A stretch of 64,000 nt of DNA from Parvibaculum sp036499025 (lineage in GTDB: Bacteria > Pseudomonadota > Alphaproteobacteria > Parvibaculales > Parvibaculaceae). Positions 9,193-17,581 of the stretch are shown here, one piece after another (positions within the stretch are counted from its first letter, which is position 1; each line of letters opens with the position of its first letter). The stretch is taken from the NCBI GenBank assembly GCA_036499025.1, contig DASYEM010000097.1, positions 1 to 64,000 of the forward strand. The letters are read 5' to 3'. The notes under the pieces are model-generated. The model saw nothing but the letters and a program-made list of their open reading frames with translations, was not told the DNA's origin and did no database searches. The position numbers and the translations under genes are program-made.

Positions 9193-11147
9193 GCCCGTCC
9201 ATCAAGGCATCCGATACGCCTCTGATCGAGATCGACAACGTCAGCAAGGCCTATGTCACCGGCGAAAGCGAAGTGCGGGCGCTTGACGGCGTTTCGCTGA
9301 CCATCCGCGCGGGCGAGTTCGTCGCCATCATGGGCCAGTCGGGTTCCGGCAAATCGACGCTGATGAATATTCTCGGCTGTCTCGACCGGCCGACCAGCGG
9401 TCATTACCGCGTCAACGGCATAGACGTCGCCAATCTCACTTCAGATGAATTGGCGGCGCTGCGGCGCGATACGTTCGGCTTCGTCTTCCAGCGCTACAAT
9501 CTTCTGCCAACGATGACGGCGACGGAAAATGTGGAACTGCCCGCCGTCTATGCGGGCAAACCGCATAACGAGCGGCTTGAGCGCGCCAAGATGCTGATTG
9601 CGCGCCTCGGCCTCGGCGAACGCGGCGGGCACAAGCCGACGCAGCTTTCCGGCGGCCAACAGCAGCGCGTCTCCATTGCGCGGGCGCTGATGAACGACGC
9701 GCCGATCATCCTCGCCGACGAGCCGACCGGCGCGCTGGACAGTCAGAGCGGCGCGGAGGTGCTTGCCCTTCTCGCCCAACTGAATGCCGAAGGCCGCACG
9801 GTTCTTCTCATCACCCATGACGCGAAAGTCGCGGAACATGCGCGGCGTCTCATTCGCCTTGCAGACGGGCATATTCTCGACGATGTGGAGAAATCATCCT
9901 CGCCTGCCGTGCCGGCGAAGCAAGCCGTCACGTCGGCCAAGACAGGCTCCTTTTTTCGCGGGGACCTCAGCGAGGCCATCAAGATGGCGTTGCGGTCGCT
10001 CCGCATGAACATCTTTCGCACCGCTCTCACATTGCTCGGCGTTGTTATCGGCGTCGGCGCGGTCGTCGCCATGCTCGCCATCGGCAATGGTAGCAAGGCC
10101 AATGTGCTTGAACGGATTTCCGCGATGGGCACCAATCTTCTGACCATCCGGCCCGGCGCGCCCGGCGTTCGATCCACCGGCGACATTGCGACGCTGAAAC
10201 CGGACGACGCGGCGGCGATTTCGGCGCTCGCCAATGTCGATGCCGCCGTGCCGGAGCGTTCGACCAGCGTCACGGTGCGCTACGGCAACATCGATTATCG
10301 CACGAGCGTCACGGGCACATGGCCCGCCTATCCCATTGTACGCGACTGGAACGTATCGAGCGGCGGGTTCTTTACCAAGGCCGATCTCGACGGCTATTCG
10401 CCCGTCATCGTGATCGGGCAAACGATTGCCGGAAATCTCTTTCCAGACGGCAGCAGTCCGGTGGGCAAATATATTCTCGTCCAGAACGTGCCGTTTGAAG
10501 TCGTCGGCGTCATGGAGACGAAAGGCTCGTCCTCATTCGGCGGCGACCAGGACGACGTGGCTTTCGTGCCGCTCTCGACCGGCTATATGCGTCTTTTCGG
10601 CAAGCAATATGTCAGCACGGTTTCGGTAAAAGTCACGAATTCCGACACCATCGACGCGACGCAGGACAAAATCACTTCGCTCCTGACCACGCGCCACAGG
10701 ACGACGGATTTTCAGGTCCGCAATACGGCGTCCATCCTTGCGACGGCGACGGAGACACAGAACACGCTGACGATCCTGCTTGGATCCGTGGCGGCGATTT
10801 CGCTGATCGTCGGCGGCATCGGCGTGATGAACATCATGCTGGTCAGCGTCACCGAACGAACGCGCGAGATCGGCATTCGCATGGCGACCGGCGCGCGGCA
10901 AACCGACATCATGCTGCAATTCAACACCGAGGCGCTTGTCGTTTGCGGCGTCGGAGGTTTGATCGGCGTCATAGGCGGCATTGGCACGGCGGCGATATGC
11001 GGCGCTTTCGGCCTGCCCATCGCTTATTCGGCGACGCCGCCTCTCTTTGCTTTTTCCTGCGCCTTTGCGACCGGGCTTCTGTTCGGCTATCTCCCCGCGC
11101 GCAAGGCCGCGAGCCTCGACCCTGTGGTCGCGCTCGCCTCTGAATAG
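9189..11147 (+). CDS. macB: MacB-like ABC transporter, ATPase fused to permease
   Basis: A 652-residue half-transporter with an N-terminal LolD/FtsE-type ATPase. Walker A is GQSGSGKST at residues 49-57, the signature LSGGQQQR at 153-160, and Walker B IILADE at 173-178. The permease has one membrane helix near residue 280, a large periplasmic MacB_PCD domain at about 300-520, then an FtsX domain with three C-terminal helices containing IGVMNIMLVSVTERTREIGI. MacB homologues form dimers that drive macrolides, peptides or siderophores through a MacA-TolC channel by periplasmic mechanotransmission. It sits between the adaptor and outer-membrane factor genes. The substrate here is unknown. Confidence 0.92.
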   Translation: MSPSIKASDTPLIEIDNVSKAYVTGESEVRALDGVSLTIRAGEFVAIMGQSGSGKSTLMNILGCLDRPTSGHYRVNGIDVANLTSDELAALRRDTFGFVFQRYNLLPTMTATENVELPAVYAGKPHNERLERAKMLIARLGLGERGGHKPTQLSGGQQQRVSIARALMNDAPIILADEPTGALDSQSGAEVLALLAQLNAEGRTVLLITHDAKVAEHARRLIRLADGHILDDVEKSSSPAVPAKQAVTSAKTGSFFRGDLSEAIKMALRSLRMNIFRTALTLLGVVIGVGAVVAMLAIGNGSKANVLERISAMGTNLLTIRPGAPGVRSTGDIATLKPDDAAAISALANVDAAVPERSTSVTVRYGNIDYRTSVTGTWPAYPIVRDWNVSSGGFFTKADLDGYSPVIVIGQTIAGNLFPDGSSPVGKYILVQNVPFEVVGVMETKGSSSFGGDQDDVAFVPLSTGYMRLFGKQYVSTVSVKVTNSDTIDATQDKITSLLTTRHRTTDFQVRNTASILATATETQNTLTILLGSVAAISLIVGGIGVMNIMLVSVTERTREIGIRMATGARQTDIMLQFNTEALVVCGVGGLIGVIGGIGTAAICGAFGLPIAYSATPPLFAFSCAFATGLLFGYLPARKAASLDPVVALASE

Positions 11148-11158
11148 GATTTTCTGAA

Positions 11159-12520
11159 ATGCACCCCCTCGCCCGTTTCACCGCCATGCTCATGCTTTCC
11201 TCGACGCTGGCTGCCTGTTCCTTCGTGCCGGATTATGAGCGTCCGCAGATTGCCACGCCGTCGAGCTTCGAGGGTCCGCAAGGCCAGGCGGGCGCCATCG
11301 CCGTGGCGGCGGATTGGTGGACGTCGTTCAACGACCTCGAGCTTCAGCAATTGATGGGCGAAGCGCTGTCGAAGAACCTCGACATCGTGGCGGCGCTGGC
11401 GCGCATCGATCAAGCGCAGGGCGCATTGCGATCGACGAATTCGTCCCTGTTGCCGCAGGTCGATGCAAGCGGCGGTGCGTCACGGACGGATGGGAACGGC
11501 AAGGGTGTGTCCAAGGGTGCGGACGGGTCGCTTTCGATCAATTACGCCATCGACCTCTGGGGGCTTTATCGCGCGCAGAGCGAGGCGTCGGAAGCGGATT
11601 TGCGCGCCAGCACGTTCGATCATGAAGCGACGGTACTGCTCGTGCAATCGTCCGTGGCGACAACCTATTTCTCCGTGCTCAATCTCAACGACCGGCTAAC
11701 CATCGCGAAAGAGTCGCTTGCCGCCGCGCAGGAGACGCTGAGGCTCGTTCAGGCGCGTTACGATCACGGCGCGATTTCGGCGCTCGATCTGGCGCAGCAG
11801 AAGACGACGGTCGCTTCCATCGAGGCGGGCATTCCCTCGCTCGAAGATCAACTCAATGCGAGCCGCCACGCGCTCGCCATCCTGCTTGGACGCGCGCCCG
11901 AAGGCTTCACCGTCGCCACCAAGACGGCGGCAGGCGTCACCCTGCCGGTCATAGCGGCGGGCCAGCCTTCGGAACTGCTCGAACGCCGCCCGGATATCCG
12001 GCGCGCGGAGGCCCAGCTTCAGGCGGCGAATGCCGATATCGGCGCGGCACGCGCGGCCTTCTTTCCCAATATCAGCCTTTCGGCTTCAAAGTCGGTCGAC
12101 TGGCTCGCAGGCGCAGGCACGACCAACGGGTCTTCCATCGCGGCCTCGCTGCTGGCGCCGATATTCTCGGGCGGGCAGCTTGAAGGAAATCTGCAGACCT
12201 CGAAGGCACGCAAGGCCGAGCTTGCGGCTTCCTACCAGAAGGCTGTGCTGACCTCCTTCGGCGAAGTGGAAGACGCGCTTTCCAGCGCCGACGCCAATTC
12301 GCGCCGCGAAGCCTCGCTCGCGGTGGCGTCCGTGGAAGCCCGGCGGGCCTACGACCTATCGCAAGCAAGCTACAAGTCGGGGGCGAGCGATTTCACCTCC
12401 GTACTGGACGCCCAGCGCAGTTGGCTGTCGGCGCGGGATGCGCAGGCTCAGGCGCGCCTCGCCCAGTACACGGCGGCAGTCAATCTCTTCATCGCACTGG
12501 GTGGCGGCTGGAAGTCCTGA
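11159..12520 (+). CDS. Outer-membrane efflux lipoprotein, NodT/OprM type
   Basis: A 453-residue outer-membrane factor. The N-terminus is a lipoprotein signal (LMLSSTLAACSFVPDYERP, lipobox LAAC at residues 18-21). Two OEP/TolC repeats follow; the phrases DWWTSFNDLELQQLMGEAL, YAIDLWGLYRAQSEASEAD and LLERRPDIRRAEAQL are typical of the NodT family (TIGR01845). It forms the trimeric exit duct for the MacAB pump encoded immediately upstream, 11 bases after the macB stop, and completes a three-gene operon. Confidence 0.92.
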   Translation: MHPLARFTAMLMLSSTLAACSFVPDYERPQIATPSSFEGPQGQAGAIAVAADWWTSFNDLELQQLMGEALSKNLDIVAALARIDQAQGALRSTNSSLLPQVDASGGASRTDGNGKGVSKGADGSLSINYAIDLWGLYRAQSEASEADLRASTFDHEATVLLVQSSVATTYFSVLNLNDRLTIAKESLAAAQETLRLVQARYDHGAISALDLAQQKTTVASIEAGIPSLEDQLNASRHALAILLGRAPEGFTVATKTAAGVTLPVIAAGQPSELLERRPDIRRAEAQLQAANADIGAARAAFFPNISLSASKSVDWLAGAGTTNGSSIAASLLAPIFSGGQLEGNLQTSKARKAELAASYQKAVLTSFGEVEDALSSADANSRREASLAVASVEARRAYDLSQASYKSGASDFTSVLDAQRSWLSARDAQAQARLAQYTAAVNLFIALGGGWKS

Positions 12521-12536
12521 ACAGGGGCTGTTCAGG
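12516..12536 (+). terminator. Hairpin overlapping the end of the efflux operon
   Basis: Arms CCTGAACA (12516-12523) and TGTTCAGG (12529-12536) are a perfect 8-base inverted repeat that contains the stop codon. There is no T tract afterwards, so this may be an mRNA 3'-end stabiliser rather than an intrinsic terminator. Confidence 0.35.
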
Positions 12537-12601
12537 CCTGACCTTCCTGCGGTAGCGGAAAGCGTGTTTACTCTCCCCAACAACAACTCCGGGAGAGAAA
12601 C

Positions 12602-13627
12602 ATGTCGAACCTCGTATCCAAGGAAATCCGCCTGAAAGCGCGCCCGCAGGGCATGCCCAAAGCGAGCGATTTCGAAGTGGCCAGCAAGCCCGTCGCGCAA
12701 CCCGGCGAGGGTGAAGTGCTCGTCCGCAATATCTGGATGTCGGTCGATCCCTATATGCGCGGTCGCATGATGGACCGCGAAAGCTATGTGCCGCCGTTCC
12801 AGATCGGCGAAGCGTTGCAGGGCGGCGCGCTCGGACAGGTCATCGAGAGCAAGTCGCCAAAGTTCGCCAAGGGCGATTTCGTGCAAAGCATGTTCGGCTG
12901 GCGCGAATATGAAACCAACAAGGCCGAGGCTTTCCAAAAGATCGACCCGACCCTGGGACCGCTCGAAGCCTATCTTGGCGCGCTCGGCATGCCGGGCATG
13001 ACGGCTTATGCGGGACTGATAAAGGTCGGTGAGCTGAAAGATGGCGACACGGTTTTCGTTTCAGCTGCCTCAGGCGCGGTCGGGCAGATCGTTTGCCAAC
13101 TCGCCAAGGCGCATGGCTGCTACGTCGTGGGCAGCGCGGGCTCGGACGACAAATGCCGCTGGCTCGAAAAAGAAGCGGGCATCGACAAGGCCATCAATTA
13201 CAAGACCTGCGGCGATTTGAACAAAGCCGTGGGCGCGGCCTTCCCGAAGGGCATCGACGTTTATTTTGACAATGTCGGCGGCGGACATCTCGAAGCCGCC
13301 ATCAATCACATGAAGCCGTTCGGCCGTCTCGCGCTTTGCGGGATGATTGAACAGTACAATGACACAACGCCGCGCCCCGGCCCGTCGAACATCATCATGG
13401 CGGTCGGCAAGAGCTTGAAGCTGCAAGGCTTCATCGTTTCCAACCATCTCGACATCGTGCCCGCCTTCTATCAGGAGATGGGCAAGCTCATCAAAGCCGG
13501 CAAGATGAAGTGGCAGGAGACGGTGGAAGACGGCATCGAGAATGCGCCGAAGGCTTTCCTCAGCCTCTTCACCGGCGCGAACACCGGCAAGATGCTGGTG
13601 AAGGTCGGGCCGGACAAGGCGGTCTAG
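12602..13627 (+). CDS. Zinc-free NADP-dependent oxidoreductase (COG2130 MDR family), copy 2
   Basis: A 341-residue paralogue of the enzyme at 6817-7821. It opens with NLVSKEIRLKARPQGMPKAS and contains SVDPYMRGRMMDRESY, a substrate-site region of COG2130 proteins. The NADPH-binding run is SAASGAVGQIVCQLAKAHGC, and IDVYFDNVGGGHLEAAINHM follows. A good ribosome site (GGGAGAG) precedes the ATG. The likely reaction is NADPH-dependent reduction of an enone or enal, but the substrate is unknown. It is separated from copy 3 by a 78-base palindromic repeat. Confidence 0.88.
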   Translation: MSNLVSKEIRLKARPQGMPKASDFEVASKPVAQPGEGEVLVRNIWMSVDPYMRGRMMDRESYVPPFQIGEALQGGALGQVIESKSPKFAKGDFVQSMFGWREYETNKAEAFQKIDPTLGPLEAYLGALGMPGMTAYAGLIKVGELKDGDTVFVSAASGAVGQIVCQLAKAHGCYVVGSAGSDDKCRWLEKEAGIDKAINYKTCGDLNKAVGAAFPKGIDVYFDNVGGGHLEAAINHMKPFGRLALCGMIEQYNDTTPRPGPSNIIMAVGKSLKLQGFIVSNHLDIVPAFYQEMGKLIKAGKMKWQETVEDGIENAPKAFLSLFTGANTGKMLVKVGPDKAV

Positions 13628-13635
13628 TTTCCATT

Positions 13636-13713
13636 CGTCATTGCGAGCGGAGCGAAGCAATCCAGACGGCGGAAGACTGGATTGCCGCGCCCCTTCGGGG
13701 GCTCGCAATGACG
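13636..13713. repeat. Palindromic intergenic repeat, CGTCATTGCGAG family, copy A
   Basis: The element begins CGTCATTGCGAGCGGAGCG, includes AGCAATCCAG and CTGGATTGC, and ends CTCGCAATGACG, so the ends are inverted copies and the whole folds into one long hairpin. The same family appears at 14761-14836. It lies between two oxidoreductase genes and just upstream of the ribosome site of the second. Confidence 0.85.
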
Positions 13714-13737
13714 AATAATTCTGGGGAGGAATTGAAC

Positions 13738-14754
13738 ATGCCCACAAAAGCCCGCCGCTGGGCGCTTGCCTCGCGCCCGCAAGGCAAGCCTAGGCTCGAA
13801 AACTTCCGGCTCGAAGACATCACCCTCCCCGATCCGGGCGAGCATGAAATCCTGATCCGCACTGAATTCCACTCCGTCGATCCGGGCATGCGCGGACGGC
13901 TTTCAGGCGACAGCTACACGGCGGCGCTCCCCGTCGGCGATACGGTCGATAGCGCGATGATCGGCATTGTCGAAGCCTCGAATAACGAGAAGTTCAAGGT
14001 GGGCGATCGGGTAACGGGCGGCTTCGGCTGGGTCAGCCATGCGTTGTCCAACGGGCGTGGCGTACAAATCCTCGACCCAAAGATTTATCATGGGCCGCTC
14101 CGCCCCACGGCGGCTATCGGTGTGCTCGGTATTCCGGGGCTCACCTCCTATTTCGGGCTACTCGATCTCGGCAAGCCGAAAGAAGGCGACACGGTGCTTA
14201 TCTCGTCCGCCGCCGGTCCGGTCGGCGCGACGGCAGGACAGATCGCGAAGATGAAGGGCTGCAAGGTCATCGGCATCGCAGGCTCAAATGAGAAATGCGA
14301 TTACATAAAAGGCATCGGCTTTGACGGCGCGATCAACTATCGCGAGGCGAAAGACATCAGAACCGCGATTGCGCAAGCCTGTCCCGGCGGTGTCGATATT
14401 TATTTCGACAATGTCGGCGGCGCGATGCTCGACGCAGCGATCCTCAATATGAAGGATCACGGACGCATCGTCGTCTCCGGTCAGGTAAGCGAATATAATC
14501 GCGCCGACAACGAACTCGTCGGCATCCGCAATGTGACGCGTTTCATCACGCATAAGCTGCGCATGGAAGGGCTTGTGGTCTTCGACTACTTCAAGGAGTT
14601 CCGCACCGCCCAGGCCGAGATGGCGGGCTGGATACACGAAGGCAAGCTCGTCTATACGGAGGATATTTCCGAAGGGCTTGATGGTTCGGCTCAAGCGTTC
14701 ATCGGCCTTTTTGAAGGCGAGAACCTCGGACGGCGGCTGGTGAAAGTGAGTTGA
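13738..14754 (+). CDS. Zinc-free NADP-dependent oxidoreductase (COG2130 MDR family), copy 3
   Basis: A 338-residue third paralogue of the same reductase family. It has HSVDPGMRGRLSGDSYTAAL, the nucleotide-binding SSAAGPVGATAGQIAKMKGC and VDIYFDNVGGAMLDAAILNM. I chose the ATG at 13738 (MPTKARRWALASRPQGKP) because it has the ribosome site GGGGAGGA and homology starts there; the longer in-frame reading runs through the repeat and copy 2. The gene is bracketed by two copies of the same palindromic repeat. Its substrate is unknown. Confidence 0.88.
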   Translation: MPTKARRWALASRPQGKPRLENFRLEDITLPDPGEHEILIRTEFHSVDPGMRGRLSGDSYTAALPVGDTVDSAMIGIVEASNNEKFKVGDRVTGGFGWVSHALSNGRGVQILDPKIYHGPLRPTAAIGVLGIPGLTSYFGLLDLGKPKEGDTVLISSAAGPVGATAGQIAKMKGCKVIGIAGSNEKCDYIKGIGFDGAINYREAKDIRTAIAQACPGGVDIYFDNVGGAMLDAAILNMKDHGRIVVSGQVSEYNRADNELVGIRNVTRFITHKLRMEGLVVFDYFKEFRTAQAEMAGWIHEGKLVYTEDISEGLDGSAQAFIGLFEGENLGRRLVKVS

Positions 14755-14760
14755 GAAGGG

Positions 14761-14836
14761 CTGGATTGCCACGGCCCTTCGGGCTTCGCAATGACGAAAC
14801 CTCATCCGTCATTGCGAGCGAAACGAAGCAATCCAG
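14761..14836. repeat. Palindromic intergenic repeat, CGTCATTGCGAG family, copy B
   Basis: The two halves are in the opposite order to copy A: CTGGATTGCC ... CGCAATGACG comes first (14761-14796), then CGTCATTGCGAGCGAAACG ... AGCAATCCAG (14807-14836). It lies directly after the third oxidoreductase gene. Confidence 0.8.
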
Positions 14837-14847
14837 TGCGCCAAAAG

Positions 14848-14878
14848 AAAAAGCCCGGATCGTGATCCGGGCTTTTTG
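14848..14878. terminator. Bidirectional intrinsic terminator
   Basis: The stem GCCCGGATC (14853-14861) pairs with GATCCGGGC (14864-14872) and is flanked by an A tract on the left and TTTTT on the right. It can end the plus-strand oxidoreductase transcript and, read from the other strand, the DAHP synthase transcript that stops at 14899. Confidence 0.85.
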
Positions 14879-14898
14879 CATTTCGTTCGTGAAAGAAC

Positions 14899-16293
14899 TC
14901 AGCGCGCGCCGATAGCCGCGACCTGCTGTTTCTTCTGCACTTCCATACGCTCGCGCTTCAATCCTTCGGCCAGCAGGAATGCAAGTTCCAGCGCCTGGCT
15001 TGCATTGAGGCGCGGATCGCAATGCGTGTGGTAGCGGTCGGCGAGATCCGTCTCGGTGATCGCCTGCGCGCCGCCGATACATTCGGTGACGTTCTGGCCC
15101 GTCATTTCGAAATGGACGCCGCCCGCATGGGTGCCTTCGGCGCGATGCACCGCCATGAAGGATTGCACTTCCTTCAGCACGCGATCCACGGGCCGCGTCT
15201 TATAGCCGTTCGACGCCTTGATTGTGTTGCCGTGCATCGGATCGGACGACCAGACGACCCTCTTGCCTTCGCGCTCTATGACGCGAATGAGCGCTGGCAG
15301 GTGCTTTTCGACATTCTCCGAACCGAAACGGCAGATGAGCGTCAGGCGGCCCGGCTCGTTCTTCGGGTTCAGAATATCGGTAAGCCGCACCAGCTCTTCA
15401 GGGTCGAGCGAGGGGCCGCATTTCAGGCCGATGGGGTTCTTCACGCCGCGCAGGAATTCGACATGCGCGTGATCGGGCTGACGCGTGCGGTCGCCGATCC
15501 AGAGCATGTGAGCCGACGTGTCGTACCAATCGCCCGTGGTCGAGTCGATGCGCGTCATCGACTGCTCGAAGCCGAGCAGCAACGCTTCATGGCTCGTATA
15601 GAATTCCGTTGTGTGGAGCTGCGGTTGCGTGGCGCTGTCGATGCCGCAGGCGCGCATGAAGTCGAGCGCCTCGGTGATGCGGTTCGCCAGTTCCTCGTAG
15701 CGCGCGCCTTCGGAGCTCTCGGCGACAAAGCCCAGATTCCAGCGATGCACGAAATCGAGGTCGGCATAGCCGCCGGTCGCGAAAGCGCGGATCAGGTTCA
15801 GCGTCGAGGCCGATTGCGAATAGGCGCGCAGCAGGCGTTCGGGATCGGGCACGCGCGCTTCAGGGGTGAACTCCATGCCGTTGATATTGTCGCCGAGATA
15901 GGACGGCAGCGTCACACCGTCGATCGTTTCCTCGGGCGAGGAGCGCGGCTTGGCGAACTGGCCGGCGATGCGACCGACCTTCACCACGGGCGAACCGGCG
16001 GCAAAGGTCAGCGCGACGGCCATCTGCAACAGCACGCGGAACGTGTCGCGGATATTGTCGGCGGAGAATTCAGCAAAGCTCTCGGCGCAATCGCCGCCCT
16101 GGAGCAGAAACGCACGGCCTTCGCAAACCTCGGCAAGATCGGCCTTGAGCTTCCTCGCCTCGCCTGCAAAAACCAGCGGCGGATAGGAGCGCAAACGGCT
16201 TTCAACGGCCTTCAGGGCCGCTTCGTCCGGGTATGTGGGCAGATGCTTTGCAGGTTTTGCCCGCCAGCTATCCGGTGTCCAGCTCTCCGCCAT
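14899..16293 (-). CDS. Class II DAHP synthase (3-deoxy-7-phosphoheptulonate synthase)
   Basis: A 464-residue class II enzyme for the first step of the shikimate pathway, joining phosphoenolpyruvate and erythrose 4-phosphate. Recognisable motifs are LLQGGDCAESFAEF, RIAGQFAKPRSSP, the KCGPSLDPEELV region and DPMHGNTIKASNGYKTRP. The segment HAGGVHFEMTGQNVTECIGG carries metal and substrate ligands. The ATG at 16293 (MAESWTPDSWRAKPAKHL) has GGAGAG upstream and starts at the conserved N-terminus. Class II enzymes of this length are common in alphaproteobacteria. The gene ends at a strong terminator shared with the convergent reductase gene. Confidence 0.95.
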   Translation of the reverse strand: MAESWTPDSWRAKPAKHLPTYPDEAALKAVESRLRSYPPLVFAGEARKLKADLAEVCEGRAFLLQGGDCAESFAEFSADNIRDTFRVLLQMAVALTFAAGSPVVKVGRIAGQFAKPRSSPEETIDGVTLPSYLGDNINGMEFTPEARVPDPERLLRAYSQSASTLNLIRAFATGGYADLDFVHRWNLGFVAESSEGARYEELANRITEALDFMRACGIDSATQPQLHTTEFYTSHEALLLGFEQSMTRIDSTTGDWYDTSAHMLWIGDRTRQPDHAHVEFLRGVKNPIGLKCGPSLDPEELVRLTDILNPKNEPGRLTLICRFGSENVEKHLPALIRVIEREGKRVVWSSDPMHGNTIKASNGYKTRPVDRVLKEVQSFMAVHRAEGTHAGGVHFEMTGQNVTECIGGAQAITETDLADRYHTHCDPRLNASQALELAFLLAEGLKRERMEVQKKQQVAAIGAR

Positions 16294-16382
16294 GATCGTC
16301 TCTCCGAAACGCAGGGCTGCGCGTCGGGACCCTCGCCCGGCCTCGCACCGCCCACTCTCCATATGGAAGCGGGATTTATAGT

Positions 16383-16418
16383 CCACAATAGTTCCAAGGG
16401 CCACAATAGTTCCAAGGG
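16383..16418. repeat. Perfect 18-base tandem duplication upstream of the DAHP synthase gene
   Basis: CCACAATAGTTCCAAGGG occurs twice head to tail (16383-16400 and 16401-16418), 90-125 bases upstream of the DAHP synthase start. It could be duplicated regulator sites or recent slippage. Confidence 0.85.
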
Positions 16419-16480
16419 GAAGTCTGCGTATCTATGGGGACGTCCCGTTAAGCCTAAGGATCGCGCCGAAGCCAAACGAA

Positions 16481-16511
16481 AGGCGCAGCATGCGATCTGC
16501 ATGCTGCGCCT
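16481..16511 (-). terminator. Strong terminator hairpin of the LPSLPG-repeat gene
   Basis: AGGCGCAGCATGC (16481-16493) and GCATGCTGCGCCT (16499-16511) are a perfect 13-base inverted repeat with a 5-base loop. On the minus strand it lies 26 bases after the stop at 16538 and is followed by a T-rich run (TTTCGTTT), as expected for an intrinsic terminator. Confidence 0.75.
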
Positions 16512-16537
16512 CATCGATGCAAAGCAGTCGATGTGCC

Positions 16538-17245
16538 TTAGAGGCCGGTTGGCGGCGTCGGCAGGCTCGGAATCGACGGAAGGCCGCCAGCAGGCGGCGA
16601 CACGGAAATCGTCAGGATTCCGCCACCGCCGGGCGAGCCAGCGCCACCCGAAATGGTAGTGTCGCCGCTGGGCAGGCTCGGAAGACTGGGAAGTGAGGGA
16701 AGACCACCGGCATCGGGCAGGCCAGGCAGGCTCGGGAGGTCGCCGACCGGCAGAGGCGGCAGTTCCGGAAGCGAGGGAAGACCGCCGGCACCCGGCAGGC
16801 TCGGAAGGCCACCGGCATCGGGCAGGCCTGGCAGGCTCGGGAGATCGCCGACCGGCAGAGGCGGCAGTTCCGGAAGCGACGGAAGACCGCCGGCGCCCGG
16901 CAGGCTCGGGAGACCATCCCCGCCAGGCAAGCTCGGCAGACCCGGAAGCGACGGGAGGCCACCGGCGCCGGGCAGGCCCGGCAGGCTCGGAAGACCGCTG
17001 GACGAAGGCGGCGACACGGCGACAGTCATGCCACCGCCACCGCCGGGTGAATCAATGCTACCAAAGATGCTGACGTCGCCGCTCGGACTTGTCGGGGTCA
17101 CATCGACGGACACTGGCAATTCGCCGCCACCGGCGTCGCCGAGACCACCGGGAAGGCTGGGAAGTCCAGCGGCATATGCCGGCGCCGCCATGAGCAAGCA
17201 AACCGCCGTACTCGCGAAAAGCGCAGTCTTGAAGAAATTGGCCAT
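16538..17245 (-). CDS. Exported LPSLPG-repeat low-complexity protein
   Basis: A 235-residue protein that I do not recognise. Residues 1-25 are a clear Sec signal peptide (MANFFKTALFASTAVCLLM then AAPAYA). The mature protein is almost entirely short repeats on the theme L-P-S-L-P-G with Gly-rich linkers. A 35-residue block (105 bases in DNA) is duplicated head to tail at about 16711-16920. Two related modules, GD-x3-x-G then SPGGGG then T-x-x-VSPP, flank the repeat region. The start has AGAAGG 9 bases upstream, and a strong hairpin follows the gene. The composition suggests an extended surface or periplasmic spacer. It has no cysteine after the signal peptide and no evident catalytic motif. 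Confidence 0.75.
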   Translation of the reverse strand: MANFFKTALFASTAVCLLMAAPAYAAGLPSLPGGLGDAGGGELPVSVDVTPTSPSGDVSIFGSIDSPGGGGGMTVAVSPPSSSGLPSLPGLPGAGGLPSLPGLPSLPGGDGLPSLPGAGGLPSLPELPPLPVGDLPSLPGLPDAGGLPSLPGAGGLPSLPELPPLPVGDLPSLPGLPDAGGLPSLPSLPSLPSGDTTISGGAGSPGGGGILTISVSPPAGGLPSIPSLPTPPTGL

Positions 17246-17581
17246 GGGAATGATCCTTCTGTTGACCGACTCCCGCCAAAACCTCGAGCGGGACGATCGA
17301 AAGAGGACCGCCGATGGACATGATTGTCTCGTCGATTTTTGTGATCTCTTCTTGTTTTCCGCCCTTTCGGTAACACGATCATCACGACGGAAAAGATCAG
17401 CTATTAATGGTTTCGCTGGTCGCGCCGAACGCCAATTCTGGTGCACGAACATTCAGACACAAAAGAGACGTATACGGATATTCTGGTAAAGAGTGCTCTG
17501 CAGGACGCGAAGATTCACGTTCGTTCAGACGGACCTCTGCCGCCCGGGTGGCGTCGATCACAAGCGTGGCCTGAAAATTCT
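17246..17581. other. Intergenic region between the LPSLPG gene and gor
   Basis: About 336 bases without a convincing gene. The part next to 17245 must hold the promoter of the LPSLPG gene, and the AT-richer stretch 17325-17420 is the best candidate. The open frames here lack ribosome sites and family resemblance. Confidence 0.5.

Noticed and set aside
15022..16659. 545-residue plus-strand frame opposite the DAHP synthase gene
   Set aside because: Shadow of a clearly conserved enzyme; no ribosome site and no recognisable domain.
16653..17489. 278-residue plus-strand frame opposite the LPSLPG gene, rich in G-R-P repeats
   Set aside because: The minus-strand frame has a signal peptide, ribosome site and terminator; the plus-strand repeats are just its complement.
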